In this document: positions 1 through 8,660 of the stretch, piece by piece
Numbering within the stretch: position 1 is the first letter of the stretch
How the letters are laid out: every line of letters starts with the position of its first letter
Assembly (NCBI GenBank): GCA_016872115.1
Contig: VHBC01000003.1
Span: 1-64,000 of the forward strand
DNA length: 64,000 nucleotides
Direction of reading: 5' to 3'
Source of the DNA: Sphingomonadales bacterium
GTDB taxonomy: Bacteria > Bacteroidota > Bacteroidia > Flavobacteriales_D > Crocinitomicaceae
Notes under the pieces: model-generated
The model's database searches: none
The model's input: only the letters and a program-made list of their open reading frames with translations
What the model was told of the DNA's origin: nothing
Position numbers and translations under genes: made by a program

Positions 1-948
1 GAATCTGAAATCAAGGCTATAGAAAACGACCTCACACCTGCAGCATCTGTTGCTTACGGCCGTGCATCTCAAAGTGCTGCACACGCACTCATGGCAAAAA
101 TGTACCTCAATGCGAAAGTGTATACTGGCACCGAGCGCTACACAGATTGTGCGACGTACTGTGAGAAAGTCATCAATACCAACACATTCCAACTCGACGA
201 CGTATACCAGGATGTTTTCTTAGCAGATAACCATACTTCCCCAGAGATCATTTTCCCTGTTGTTTATGACGGCTTGTATGCACAAACTTGGGGTGGCACA
301 ACCTTCATGATTTGTTCTACTTTGGGTGGAACCATGGTAGCTGCAGATTATGGCGTCAATGGCAAATGGGCTGGTAACCGCGCCACACGACCATTTATCG
401 AGAAATTTGCAGATACTTCTGTTGATTCGCGTTGGTTGTTCTACAATACTGGACACCAATTGGACATTACTTCTATGAGTACCTTCATCCAAGGTTATCC
501 AAATCCGAAGTATAAAAACAAAACCAAAGATGGTTTAAACGGTTCTAACAATGCGACTTCAGCACATGTTGATGTGGACTTCCCGATGTTCCGCTTGGCT
601 GATGTATTTTTAATGTATGCAGAGGCTAAGTACCGAACTGGTGACCAAGCAACAGCTGTTCTCTACATGAATAAAATCCGCGAAAGGGCATTTGGAGATC
701 AATCACACAACTATTCAAGTGTTGTGCTCCAAGATTTCTTAGATGAGCGCGCACGTGAGCTCAATTGGGAATGTACCCGTCGTACAGACCTTATACGTTT
801 TGATCAGTTTACAGGAGATTCTTATTTGTGGCCGTTTAAAGGTGGTTTAGACGTAGGTCAGGCAACTGCAGACAAATACAATTTATATCCGCTTCCAACA
901 GCTGATATCGTACTCAATCCGAATTTACAACAGAATTCGGGTTACTAA
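1..948 (+). CDS. SusD/RagB-family outer membrane nutrient-binding lipoprotein (5' truncated by window)
   Basis: Only the C-terminal part is present. The reading frame is open from base 1, and the Met at 91 is internal, because the codons before it read like normal SusD sequence leading into an AKMYLNAKVYTG stretch. SusD-like proteins are surface lipoproteins that bind glycans or peptides and cap a TonB-dependent SusC channel. The typical late SusD blocks are visible: PMFRLADVFLMYAEA, and DERARELNWE followed by RRTDLIRFDQF near the C terminus, ending in a YPLPTADIVLNPNLQQNSGY type tail. The SusC partner would be expected upstream, outside the window. A hairpin terminator follows the stop. Confidence 0.93.
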   Translation, partial: ESEIKAIENDLTPAASVAYGRASQSAAHALMAKMYLNAKVYTGTERYTDCATYCEKVINTNTFQLDDVYQDVFLADNHTSPEIIFPVVYDGLYAQTWGGTTFMICSTLGGTMVAADYGVNGKWAGNRATRPFIEKFADTSVDSRWLFYNTGHQLDITSMSTFIQGYPNPKYKNKTKDGLNGSNNATSAHVDVDFPMFRLADVFLMYAEAKYRTGDQATAVLYMNKIRERAFGDQSHNYSSVVLQDFLDERARELNWECTRRTDLIRFDQFTGDSYLWPFKGGLDVGQATADKYNLYPLPTADIVLNPNLQQNSGY

Positions 949-974
949 TATTCAAGATGTTGATTGATGGAAAG

Positions 975-1003
975 GGGGGAGTCTTCGGATTCTCCCTTTT
1001 TTT
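975..1003 (+). terminator. Rho-independent terminator after the SusD-like gene
   Basis: A 9-bp stem with two G-U pairs (975-983 with 988-996) closes a TTCG tetraloop and is followed by seven T residues. It lies 27 bases after the SusD stop and before the convergent DUF2490 gene. Confidence 0.85.
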
Positions 1004-1015
1004 GTGCTTTTGATG

Positions 1016-1693
1016 CTAGAGTTGAATGCCGTGTGAAGCTCTTATTAACGGTTGTATTCCACTTGAGCGTTCACGCAAGCCGAATTGGAATTTGAGGCTT
1101 TGTTTTTTAGGAAGTTCTACGCCAAACCCAACAAAATAGCGCCATTGAACGGTAGCGCCTGTTACAATAACATCTGTGGGAGTATAAACGATGTTTGCAT
1201 TCCAGCGGTAGAAGTGCTCGGCACTGAGTTGTGGGCTGAGTGGAAAATTTTTAATATCGTAGCTCAGACTGAGTTTATTGCGCCAAATACTACTCGTTTG
1301 TTTGCCTGTTTGGACACTCCATTGTTGGATGCTACTCCATGATAAATCTAAGCGTTTAGGTCCAATATCGAAAGCGTCAAGTATGGAGAAGTCAGCGCCA
1401 ATTTGAAATCGTTGCGAGAGGCGATCTGCTTGAAGCACAAATTGGTCTCCTTTTTCATTGGATACAAGTCGGTACGCGCCCACTAATTTGATGCCATCCC
1501 AAATTTGAATAGAGGGACCAACATCAAAATAAAGCCTGTCAAATCCAACACCTATGTTTTGGCGTTCGCCAATTTCAAAAGAAGTTTTAAATGATTTATT
1601 CCATTTTTTGGTGAGGCCAGCGTCCATCCAAAGTCCGGTTTGTGCACTCGCAATTTGGCAATAAAAAAGTATTGGAAGGAGTATTTTTTTCAT
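1016..1693 (-). CDS. DUF2490 family outer membrane beta-barrel-like protein
   Basis: The 225-residue product has a signal peptide (about residues 1-17, ending in SAQ) and is then rich in alternating aromatic and polar strands typical of a small outer membrane barrel. The pattern LWMDAGLTKKWNKSF, ERQNIGVGFDRLYFDVGP, then GAYRLVSNEKGD resembles the Bacteroidota family DUF2490, whose role is unknown. The start codon overlaps the stop of the upstream lipoprotein gene by one base, so it is probably the last gene of the lnt-CotH-lipoprotein operon. The family call comes from recognising the sequence pattern; no function can be given. Confidence 0.8.
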   Translation of the reverse strand: MKKILLPILFYCQIASAQTGLWMDAGLTKKWNKSFKTSFEIGERQNIGVGFDRLYFDVGPSIQIWDGIKLVGAYRLVSNEKGDQFVLQADRLSQRFQIGADFSILDAFDIGPKRLDLSWSSIQQWSVQTGKQTSSIWRNKLSLSYDIKNFPLSPQLSAEHFYRWNANIVYTPTDVIVTGATVQWRYFVGFGVELPKKQSLKFQFGLRERSSGIQPLIRASHGIQL

Positions 1694-2472
1694 TAGAAGA
1701 TAATTTGCAGTGTGCCAATATCTTTGATGCTTTCTTTTACTTCGATAAGCACATTTTGACTCACTTCTTCAGGTATATTTGAGCTATTTGCTTGATCACC
1801 TATCACATAAACTTTATAGTTACCTACTTGCAGATTTTCAAAAATAAATTCTCCATTCGAATTTGTCCTTACATCGTCGCTTGGATGGGTGTCGTCTCCG
1901 TAGCAGATATAAACACGTTTTTCGGCCATAGGTACAAGCGCGGTACTTAGAAAATTGGCGCTGCCTTGATTGACAACATCTGTTGCAAAATTAGTATTCC
2001 CATTGTCTAAATCGGGAATATCGCCGACTTGTTTATATACCATTGTAAGGAGATCTTGATTTAAGGACATTGTAAAATTTAAAGGGTTCACAGTCGTTAA
2101 CTTATTTTTAACCGCTTGCGCAATGTCTAAATTAGAATCGCTATAATTGAAAATTACTTCTAATCCGATTCTACCGTCCAAACCAGGATCAGCAACAGAT
2201 ACCCAATTTGGGTTCTTGAAGTAGATGTAATAGTTATCGTTGTTACTCACTTTATTGAGTAAGAAATAGTCGCCATGCTCTATTTGATTCCCACCGGTAA
2301 AAATGAGTTGCTGAATTTCTACTTCTCCTGGTTTAAACTCCTGCCCCATAATTTTTCCTCTAATGGCTGAAGTGCCTCCCGGACCTGGGTTTTTCTTGAC
2401 ACAAGCGCTTGTAAGCAGGCTTAATGACAAAATTAATATGGAAAGAAAGCTAATTTTTAATAATTTTTTCAT
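1693..2472 (-). CDS. Predicted lipoprotein with a carboxypeptidase-regulatory-like (CnaB-type) C-terminal domain
   Basis: The 259-residue product starts with MKKLLK and a hydrophobic segment ending in a lipobox-like LTSAC, so Cys24 is the likely lipidated residue. The C-terminal part (about residues 200-240: VRTNSNGEFIFENLQVGNYKVY) looks like the beta-sandwich repeat found in carboxypeptidase-regulatory and SdrD-B domains of surface proteins. The middle shows no domain I recognise. The start lies 23 bp inside the 3' end of the CotH-like gene in another frame, and the stop overlaps the start of the DUF2490 gene by one base, which suggests translational coupling. The function is unknown. Confidence 0.75.
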   Translation of the reverse strand: MKKLLKISFLSILILSLSLLTSACVKKNPGPGGTSAIRGKIMGQEFKPGEVEIQQLIFTGGNQIEHGDYFLLNKVSNNDNYYIYFKNPNWVSVADPGLDGRIGLEVIFNYSDSNLDIAQAVKNKLTTVNPLNFTMSLNQDLLTMVYKQVGDIPDLDNGNTNFATDVVNQGSANFLSTALVPMAEKRVYICYGDDTHPSDDVRTNSNGEFIFENLQVGNYKVYVIGDQANSSNIPEEVSQNVLIEVKESIKDIGTLQIIF

Positions 2473-4615
2473 GAATGGCTTTGTTGGGTTCTGAGATAAA
2501 ATAGATGCCGTTGGATAAATTTGTTAAGTCTAGTTCAATAGTCTGCGAATGATACGGAAGCGTCAGAAGTAATTTTCCGTAAAAGTCTGTTATTTCGAGT
2601 AAACCGTTTTCAGGCAATCCTGAAATGGTTAGTTTAGTCGAACTTGGATTTGGAAAAATTTGAAGGTCTGGCTTCTTTTGATCAGAAATACTTGCAGTAC
2701 AGGTACCGAACATGTTGGCATCCATCCAGGCTGTTCTGTTGCTTATCCAAGTTTTAAAATAGGTAATTTCTTCTAGGTAGGTCTGACCAATAAAATTATT
2801 TGGCCAAACGTAATTACCCAAGATAGGCCATTTTTGATAGTGTCTCTGGGCCGGGATTTCTAATAAATTCGCCATGGAATCTATAAATTGAAATAAAACA
2901 CTATCGCTTAGTGTGCTTTGTCGGAGTGCGGTCCAACGGCAATTGACTTCGTTGGCGTACAAAGTGTCCTCGAGCATGCGGTTCCACCAGAATGGATTCT
3001 GTAAGGCGCCGCTGCCGCCACAGATGCTATTGAAATTTATTTCCCATCCAGTGGTATTACCTCCCTGACAATAATTTGCGTTCCCCCATGCGATATTATA
3101 ATCCCAGAGGGGGCCGGCTACAAGTTTTCCACCCTCACTAAAACGCTGCTTATGCAAAAAGGTGGAGATACGATAACCATCGACATTCTTTGAAAGTTCT
3201 GTCAGCAAGAAATAATCAATAAATGAGGCAACATCGATGTAAGCTTTGTAGCCGTTAGCTGGGTCTGTGAAAGTGGGACTTTTGAGCGCGACCTCCCAAT
3301 CAGTGATGTAATCTTGAATGTAGGCCTTTTGTATAGGGTGAATTGAGTCAATTTCAGGATCGTGAAGTTGATAATTGATTGGCCCTGTGCCAGGTGCTTG
3401 GCAGGTGTAGGGTGAGGTCCAGGCAATCACGCCCCCTGCTGTTGTTTTATCAATTTTTAGGATGTATCCACCAGTGAGGTGGTTATCAAGGGTGTCTGCG
3501 TAATTGAGTGGATCGATGTTCACACGTCCAGGATTGGTTTTAATTCGTTCCATGAGTACATAGACGCCGATGTAATTTCCATTTAAAATGACTTCACAAA
3601 ACTGCGTGCGCGGTGCCCAACGACCCATTTCATTGCCAAGTTTATAGGTCAAGACATTTCGCATCAGCGCTTTGTCCGTATAGGGCGCATAGAGGATCCA
3701 GTCGTTGTCTGAAGGCCAGTCAAAAAGTGAAACGTTGTAGTTCACAGAATCTGGTCCCCTGGTTTCAAGGCCATAAGACTGTTGCGGAAAACCACCGCTC
3801 GAAGAACCGCGTTTTTCAATAGCAATTTGTCCATAGAATTCGTTGTATGCGTCGTTGATATAATTGACTTGGCCTGGCCCGTTGTAAATGATGCCCATTA
3901 AGGCATCGATTTTGGGTTCGTCAGGGATGTTAACGCCATCAGTATCAATGACAACAATTGGAAGTGTGGAGCTGTCAAAAATAGCCGGATCACTAAACCA
4001 AGATGGGGTATTGTAGTATGTTTGATTCGCGTTTGAAGTGCCCACGCTTAAAAAGGGTCTGCAAGAGAAGTCAGAGGAGCTGTTGTTCTGATTGAAAACG
4101 GCAATACACAAAATATTGGGCCCTTGAATTAAAATATTTTGAAATTGGTTTGCCGTGAGCAAAACAAGTTCAGGTTGACCATTTTGATATAATTGCGCTT
4201 CATGCGAAATATTAGCAAGTGTATTGTAGCTCGGGACACCGCTTGGAATTCCATTTCTTGCAATTTCAATACCATTCAGATAAGCGATATAGCCATCGTC
4301 GTAGTCTAAATGCAAAGCAATAGCAATAATTGAAGAAAGATCAGAAATGCTAAAAGACCGCCTCAAATAGACTGCGGTAGTATTCGTCGGTAAAACAGTG
4401 AAGTCGTCGTTGTCTCCAAAACCAAAACCACCTTTGGCTGAACTCCATGCTGCATCATTGAAGCCCGTTGCTTGCCAGTTGTTTGGGGTATTTACGTTTG
4501 GAATTTGGTATTTCCAAGTGGTAGAATCATATAAAATGGTTTCCCAGTGGTTGAGTTGGGCATTTGATTGAAACACAACGAACCCCCAAAAAAAGGTGTA
4601 AATCCAAAACCTCAT
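2450..4615 (-). CDS. CotH kinase-family protein secreted by the type IX system
   Basis: The 721-residue product has a signal peptide (residues 1 to about 19, ending in SNAQ). The N-terminal 200 residues look like a beta-sandwich. The CotH-like domain spans about residues 230-560, with FYGQIAIEKRGSSS, a SWPSDNDWILYAPYTDKALMRN-like block, NYIGVYVLMERIKT and PLWDYNIAWGNANYC. The last 75 residues carry a type A T9SS sorting domain (IFPNPSSTKLTISG to NGIYFIS, ending EKIIKN), so the protein should be exported to the cell surface or medium. CotH proteins of Bacillus spores are atypical protein kinases; whether this one phosphorylates anything is unknown. The start overlaps the lnt stop by four bases (ATGA). 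A different start is unlikely because the signal peptide begins at the first Met. Confidence 0.88.
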   Translation of the reverse strand: MRFWIYTFFWGFVVFQSNAQLNHWETILYDSTTWKYQIPNVNTPNNWQATGFNDAAWSSAKGGFGFGDNDDFTVLPTNTTAVYLRRSFSISDLSSIIAIALHLDYDDGYIAYLNGIEIARNGIPSGVPSYNTLANISHEAQLYQNGQPELVLLTANQFQNILIQGPNILCIAVFNQNNSSSDFSCRPFLSVGTSNANQTYYNTPSWFSDPAIFDSSTLPIVVIDTDGVNIPDEPKIDALMGIIYNGPGQVNYINDAYNEFYGQIAIEKRGSSSGGFPQQSYGLETRGPDSVNYNVSLFDWPSDNDWILYAPYTDKALMRNVLTYKLGNEMGRWAPRTQFCEVILNGNYIGVYVLMERIKTNPGRVNIDPLNYADTLDNHLTGGYILKIDKTTAGGVIAWTSPYTCQAPGTGPINYQLHDPEIDSIHPIQKAYIQDYITDWEVALKSPTFTDPANGYKAYIDVASFIDYFLLTELSKNVDGYRISTFLHKQRFSEGGKLVAGPLWDYNIAWGNANYCQGGNTTGWEINFNSICGGSGALQNPFWWNRMLEDTLYANEVNCRWTALRQSTLSDSVLFQFIDSMANLLEIPAQRHYQKWPILGNYVWPNNFIGQTYLEEITYFKTWISNRTAWMDANMFGTCTASISDQKKPDLQIFPNPSSTKLTISGLPENGLLEITDFYGKLLLTLPYHSQTIELDLTNLSNGIYFISEPNKAIHEKIIKN

Positions 4616-6213
4616 GCTTGCAAGTTACGATTTTTTCGGGCTTTGTCCATGAGAATAATACTGAACGCATATAAAATCCATGATACCGAAAGCCCTGCAG
4701 GCCAGTCGCCATACTTGGTATAAAAGGTTTGGTCAGTGCGCAATTCTACAACCTGAGAAAATGCAGCTTTGGTCCAGTAGGCAGTTTTCTTGATGATTTT
4801 TCCCCTAGGGTCAATACTGCCGCTCGTGCCGGTGTTCGCACTGCGCAAAACCCAGCGGCGGGTTTCGATGGCGCGCAAGCGGGCAAACGAAAAGTGTTGT
4901 TGGTAACCAGGAGTGTTGCCCCACCAGCCGTCGTTGGTAATGATACACAGTAATTGTGCGCCTTTTTGTACTTGCTGGCGCACTAAATCGCCATAGATAG
5001 ACTCATAGCAAATAATAGGCGCAAGTTTAACTTGATCTAAACTCAATATTTTAGGTTCTTTTTCAATGCCCAAGGTGCCAGATGTGCCGCCATTTTCGAT
5101 GGCAAGCGCCGAGAGAAAGGGAAGATAAGTCGAAAACGGAACGAGTTCTACACCGGGAACTAATTTGGATTTATGTGCATACTGCGGCGCTTCTTTTTTG
5201 GTCAGTAGTACAGAAGAATTGTAGCTTTCGTACCATTGGCTTGTGTTTGGAATAGGTGTGCTAGCGACGGATTGCTTGGCATCAAAAATCTTGACTGTAG
5301 AGGCACCGATTAACAAATCCACTTTTGGCCATTTGCTAACTTGCTCTTGAAGTTGTTGACCAAAGGCAAAAGTGTGAAGTTTGTCTTCCAAAAAAGAAAG
5401 CGGCAAGGCCGTTTCTGGGGCTATGACAAGGTTCGTTTGAGAAGTAACGTGTCTATTGGCAAGATTGATCAAAGAATCGGTGAAAGCTTCGTTGCTTGCA
5501 CTCGCTGCAAATTTTTCTTTATACGGGTCTATGTTCGGTTGCAGAACAACAGCATTTAAATAGGTCGGTTTTTTAGCTGCATCAGAAAATGTAGCAAAGG
5601 GAATCAGTATTTGACTGATCACAATTGGCAACAGTAAAATTCCGATGATAGTGAAAATATTTTGGTTTCTTTTGGCTACATTTCTATACACATTATATAA
5701 ACGGAATAATAAAAGATTGACCAATAAAATCCAAGCACTGCCGCCGAGCGTACCAGTCCATTCATACCACTGCACCCAGCCCGTGCGCACTGAGAAGTAA
5801 TTACCCAGGGTGAGCCAAGGCCAAGAGAGGTCCCAGCGGTGATGACCGAATTCAAATAATATCCAAATAGGGATGAGCAGTAAAAAGGAATAACGCGTAT
5901 TGATTTTTCTGTCGATAAAACTCCAGGATCCAAACACAAGGGTCATGAGCAGTGCGTTCACTGTGAAGGCAAAAATGCCACCGCTAATGGACGCGTTGGC
6001 CACCCACCAAGTGGTGCCAATATTCCATAATAAGAAGGATAGGTAGGTCCACAATCCAAGTTTCCATGGTTTTTTGTCACCCGCTAAAAATTGTTGTCGC
6101 AATAACAAAAGCGGCACAAAACCAATAAACACGAAAGGCGTAAAACTACCCGTGTTGGGAAAGCTTAAAATGAGCAGTGTACTTGATAGGAGTGCGAGGA
6201 GGTAATTTTTCAT
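4612..6213 (-). CDS. lnt: Apolipoprotein N-acyltransferase
   Basis: This enzyme adds the third acyl chain to lipoproteins in the inner membrane. The N-terminal 200 residues hold about six membrane segments, then comes a nitrilase-like domain. The three catalytic residues are visible: Glu in VIAPETALP, Lys in YAHKSKLVPGVELVPF, and Cys in APIICYESIYG, followed by TNDGWWGNTPG. The length of 533 is normal. It appears to be the first gene of an operon with a CotH-like protein, a lipoprotein and DUF2490. Coupling of lnt to a lipoprotein gene makes sense, since the lipoprotein is a substrate of the pathway, but a regulatory link is only inferred. Confidence 0.96.
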   Translation of the reverse strand: MKNYLLALLSSTLLILSFPNTGSFTPFVFIGFVPLLLLRQQFLAGDKKPWKLGLWTYLSFLLWNIGTTWWVANASISGGIFAFTVNALLMTLVFGSWSFIDRKINTRYSFLLLIPIWILFEFGHHRWDLSWPWLTLGNYFSVRTGWVQWYEWTGTLGGSAWILLVNLLLFRLYNVYRNVAKRNQNIFTIIGILLLPIVISQILIPFATFSDAAKKPTYLNAVVLQPNIDPYKEKFAASASNEAFTDSLINLANRHVTSQTNLVIAPETALPLSFLEDKLHTFAFGQQLQEQVSKWPKVDLLIGASTVKIFDAKQSVASTPIPNTSQWYESYNSSVLLTKKEAPQYAHKSKLVPGVELVPFSTYLPFLSALAIENGGTSGTLGIEKEPKILSLDQVKLAPIICYESIYGDLVRQQVQKGAQLLCIITNDGWWGNTPGYQQHFSFARLRAIETRRWVLRSANTGTSGSIDPRGKIIKKTAYWTKAAFSQVVELRTDQTFYTKYGDWPAGLSVSWILYAFSIILMDKARKNRNLQA

Positions 6214-6288
6214 TCAAGGTTGCGTCTGTCCAAAATTAAGGATTATACGGAGAAACGCGCTTGCTTTTCTTCTGCGAAAAACTTGGGC

Positions 6289-6317
6289 AAAAAAAAGCCC
6301 CCAATCAGGGAGCTTTT
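6289..6317 (-). terminator. Rho-independent terminator after rpmA
   Basis: On the minus strand an 8-bp stem (AAGCTCCC with GGGGGCTT, one G-U pair) with a 5-base loop is followed by a run of T residues. It sits 19 bases after the rpmA stop and separates the ribosomal protein operon from lnt. Confidence 0.85.
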
Positions 6318-6335
6318 CAGAAATATTGCGTTGAC

Positions 6336-6605
6336 TTAAGCTTCGGTTGTCTCAAAAGGAACAACTGAAACAAATGAACGATTGTCTTTTTTCTTGCGGA
6401 ATTCAACAAGACCGTCTGTTAAAGCAAATAAGGTATGATCTTTACCAATACCAACATTGTTGCCTGGGTGGTGTTGAGTACCACGTTGACGAACGATGAT
6501 GTTACCAGAAATAGCAGCTTGACCACCAAAGATTTTTACACCTAGACGTTTGCTATGTGATTCACGACCGTTTTTCGAACTACCGACTCCTTTTTTGTGT
6601 GCCAT
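6336..6605 (-). CDS. rpmA: 50S ribosomal protein L27
   Basis: The 89-residue basic protein starts with [20 protein letters not shown] and contains the VRQRGTQ and [16 protein letters not shown] blocks diagnostic of L27, which lies near the peptidyl-transferase centre. The start is fixed by the conserved N terminus; no Firmicutes-type cleaved extension is present. It follows rplU by 30 bases, in the common bacterial rplU-rpmA order, and ends at a terminator. Confidence 0.98.
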   Translation of the reverse strand: MAHKKGVGSSKNGRESHSKRLGVKIFGGQAAISGNIIVRQRGTQHHPGNNVGIGKDHTLFALTDGLVEFRKKKDNRSFVSVVPFETTEA

Positions 6606-6635
6606 GGTTTCTAATATTTAGTTCCCGAAGGAAAA

Positions 6636-6947
6636 TTATGCTTTGATACTTTTAATTGTGATAGCAGTAAATTGCTGACGGTGTCCGTTTTTAACGCGGT
6701 AACCTTTGCGACGCTTCTTTTTAAAGACGATGACTTTGTCTCCTTTTACATGATCGATAACTTCTGCGGTGACTTTTGCACCTTCTATAGCTGGGGCGCC
6801 AAGGGTAACTTTGCCAGCATCTTCGATCAATAAAACACGGTCAAAATTAAGTTTTTTACCTGCTTCAGCGTCAAGACGATGTACAAAAACCTTTTGGTCT
6901 TTTTGCACTTTAAATTGCTGCCCTGCTATCTCTACAATTGCGTACAT
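6636..6947 (-). CDS. rplU: 50S ribosomal protein L21
   Basis: The 103-residue product starts [15 protein letters not shown] and ends in the [19 protein letters not shown] signature of L21, a 23S rRNA-binding protein. It is the first gene of a two-gene operon with rpmA. A strong Bacteroidota-type promoter lies 40-70 bases upstream (6987-7017). Confidence 0.98.
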   Translation of the reverse strand: MYAIVEIAGQQFKVQKDQKVFVHRLDAEAGKKLNFDRVLLIEDAGKVTLGAPAIEGAKVTAEVIDHVKGDKVIVFKKKRRKGYRVKNGHRQQFTAITIKSIKA

Positions 6948-6986
6948 ATAGCTTTAATTAATGTTTGATATTCCAAAATTGGTTTG

Positions 6987-7017
6987 CAAAGATAGTGTTT
7001 TCAATGCGATTGCCAAA
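6987..7017 (-). promoter_or_regulatory. Bacteroidota-type promoter of rplU-rpmA
   Basis: On the minus strand TTTG (7014-7017) is followed by exactly 19 bases and then TATCTTTG (6987-6994). This fits the known Bacteroidota consensus TTTG-N19-TAnnTTTG in full. The predicted transcription start gives a leader of roughly 35 bases before rplU. Confidence 0.8.
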
Positions 7018-7048
7018 AAAAATGACAAACTTTCTTACGCAGTTTGCT

Positions 7049-7957
7049 TCAATTTGTTGCTTTGGTATTGGCAAAATTGATCAGCAGAACGCCGGCAATA
7101 ATTACGAACATGGCAACAAATTGCTGCCAAACCAGTGTTTCACCAAAGGCGAGTCCGAGAAAAACCGCAACAATCGGGATAAAATAAGTGACAGCACTTG
7201 CCGCTAATGCACTCGTTTGGGCAATGATTTTATTGAACAGAACGACCGCAAATGCAGTTCCAACTATGCCTAAAATACCGATAGCAAGAAGGCCTTGTGG
7301 CGCTTTGGAATGGTTGCATATGACATGAGGTGTGTCAAATGCGAAAAAGCAAATGAGTGCAGGCAATAAAGCAATTGAAAAGCCACCTGTTGCAACTTCT
7401 ATGGGTTGATAGTGTTGGAGTTTATGTTTGATTGTATTTAGACTTAGGCCATAAAGTACCGTAGCAATAATAATTGCAAGGGCAGGAATTATTTGTGCTT
7501 GCGTACTCGTGGATTGCCCAGCCAGTAACAGCCATGAAATACCACCGAATCCGATGAGTGTACCTAGTATTTGTTGGAGGACAATCTTTGTTCGGAAAAT
7601 GAAATAGCCAATAATGAGTGTAAAGACGGGTGTAAAGCTGTTCATGATGCCCGCAATACTTGAATCGAGGCTTTTTTCGGCATAGGTAAAAAGAAAAGCA
7701 GGAATAAGATTTCCGCCAAGACCTACAATTGAAAAGAAAAGCAAGTCCTCTTTGCACTCCATTTTTTTAAAGAGTTTTGGAAACCAGGGTAAGAAGACCA
7801 AGCCTGCTAGAACGATTCGAATACTAGCAACCTGTGTGGAGCTAAAAATTGTATTCCCGGTTGCGTCGAACATGCCGAATTTCATCAAGATAAAAGAGCT
7901 CCCCCATATGCTGGCTAAAACGGGGATGAGCAAGTAGCTGAGTTTTTTATTTGGCAT
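7049..7957 (-). CDS. EamA/DMT-superfamily membrane transporter
   Basis: With the start at 7957 the product is 302 residues, normal for a ten-helix DMT permease of the EamA (RhaT/YdcZ-like) type. Features include LIPVLASIWGSSFILMKFG in helix 1, paired EamA halves, and a C-terminal helix VAMFVIIAGVLLINFA. The frame stays open to 8044, but the extra 29 residues would precede the typical first helix and overlap the predicted regulatory region, so I chose the internal ATG. The substrate cannot be told. It is transcribed away from mraZ; its promoter region also holds the MraZ-like boxes on its own strand. Confidence 0.85.
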   Translation of the reverse strand: MPNKKLSYLLIPVLASIWGSSFILMKFGMFDATGNTIFSSTQVASIRIVLAGLVFLPWFPKLFKKMECKEDLLFFSIVGLGGNLIPAFLFTYAEKSLDSSIAGIMNSFTPVFTLIIGYFIFRTKIVLQQILGTLIGFGGISWLLLAGQSTSTQAQIIPALAIIIATVLYGLSLNTIKHKLQHYQPIEVATGGFSIALLPALICFFAFDTPHVICNHSKAPQGLLAIGILGIVGTAFAVVLFNKIIAQTSALAASAVTYFIPIVAVFLGLAFGETLVWQQFVAMFVIIAGVLLINFANTKATN

Positions 7958-8024
7958 ATGCAAAAGTAGCTTAAAACCAATGATAAATGGAGGCTTAAAA
8001 TTGGATATCAACAAAATGTTGAAA

Positions 8025-8044
8025 AAACTCCCACTATTTCCCAC
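8025..8044 (-). promoter_or_regulatory. Candidate MraZ operator, minus-strand pair
   Basis: Read on the minus strand, GTGGGAAATA is followed directly by GTGGGAGTTT, giving two TGGGA cores at a 10-bp period. MraZ is known to bind tandem TGGG-type or GTGG-type repeats with this spacing upstream of its own gene. The orientation points towards the DMT transporter. Binding is inferred. Confidence 0.55.
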
Positions 8045-8154
8045 TAAAGATACTTAATGTATTGTTTTACAACGCTTTTGACATGTAAATAATTGTTAAT
8101 ATGTAACCTTTATTTGCTCTTTACGTTAGAAGTTATCAACATTTAAAATAGATG

Positions 8155-8174
8155 GTGGTAAAAAGTGGTAAGAA
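8155..8174 (+). promoter_or_regulatory. Candidate MraZ operator, plus-strand pair
   Basis: GTGGTAAAAA is followed directly by GTGGTAAGAA, two near-identical 10-bp units ending 27 bases before the mraZ start. The 10-bp period is that of known MraZ boxes, so this is likely the autoregulatory site of the dcw cluster. Between the two box pairs I see no perfect TTTG-N19-TAnnTTTG promoter. Confidence 0.6.
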
Positions 8175-8201
8175 TCCGCTAAATTTACCCATTATAACGC
8201 T

Positions 8202-8660
8202 ATGTCAGGACTAGTAGGAGAATTTGAGGTCAAAATAGATGAAAAGGGGCGCTTCCTCTTTCCATCTGGTTTGCGCAAGCAATTGCCTGCTGTTTCCCAG
8301 CGTGATTTCATGCTCAACAAAGGATTTGAAGACTGTTTGACTTTATTCCCGTTACCAGAATGGGAGCGCATAAGTCAGAAGTTGTCTAAGATGAATTTGT
8401 TTAAGCCCAAAAACAGGATGTTTTATCGTTTGTTTCATCAAGGCGCCAAGCAGGTATCCTTGGACAACGCGGGTCGCATCTTGGTGCCTAGTACTCTAAT
8501 GGAGCGCGTGGGTTTGGTTGCGGAGGTAATGCTTATTGCCTACAATGATCGTATTGAAATCTGGGATAAGTCTAAGTACTTCGAAATGATCGAAGGCAAC
8601 ATGGCGGATTTCGCTGATTTAGCGGATGAAGTAATGGGTGATTTAGACAATGAAGATTAA
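8202..8660 (+). CDS. mraZ: Transcriptional regulator MraZ
   Basis: The 152-residue product has two AbrB/SpoVT-like swapped-hairpin DNA-binding domains, each with the DxxGR signature: DEKGRFLFPSGLR at about residues 13-25 and DNAGRILVPSTLMERVG in the second half. MraZ forms a ring-shaped oligomer and controls its own dcw operon. It is the first gene of the cluster, and its 3' end overlaps rsmH by 11 bp. Repeats with MraZ-box spacing lie just upstream. Confidence 0.96.
   Translation: MSGLVGEFEVKIDEKGRFLFPSGLRKQLPAVSQRDFMLNKGFEDCLTLFPLPEWERISQKLSKMNLFKPKNRMFYRLFHQGAKQVSLDNAGRILVPSTLMERVGLVAEVMLIAYNDRIEIWDKSKYFEMIEGNMADFADLADEVMGDLDNED

Noticed and set aside
7958-8044. A 29-residue N-terminal extension of the DMT transporter
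   Set aside because: It precedes the conserved first helix and overlaps the MraZ-like boxes; the ATG at 7957 gives the usual length.
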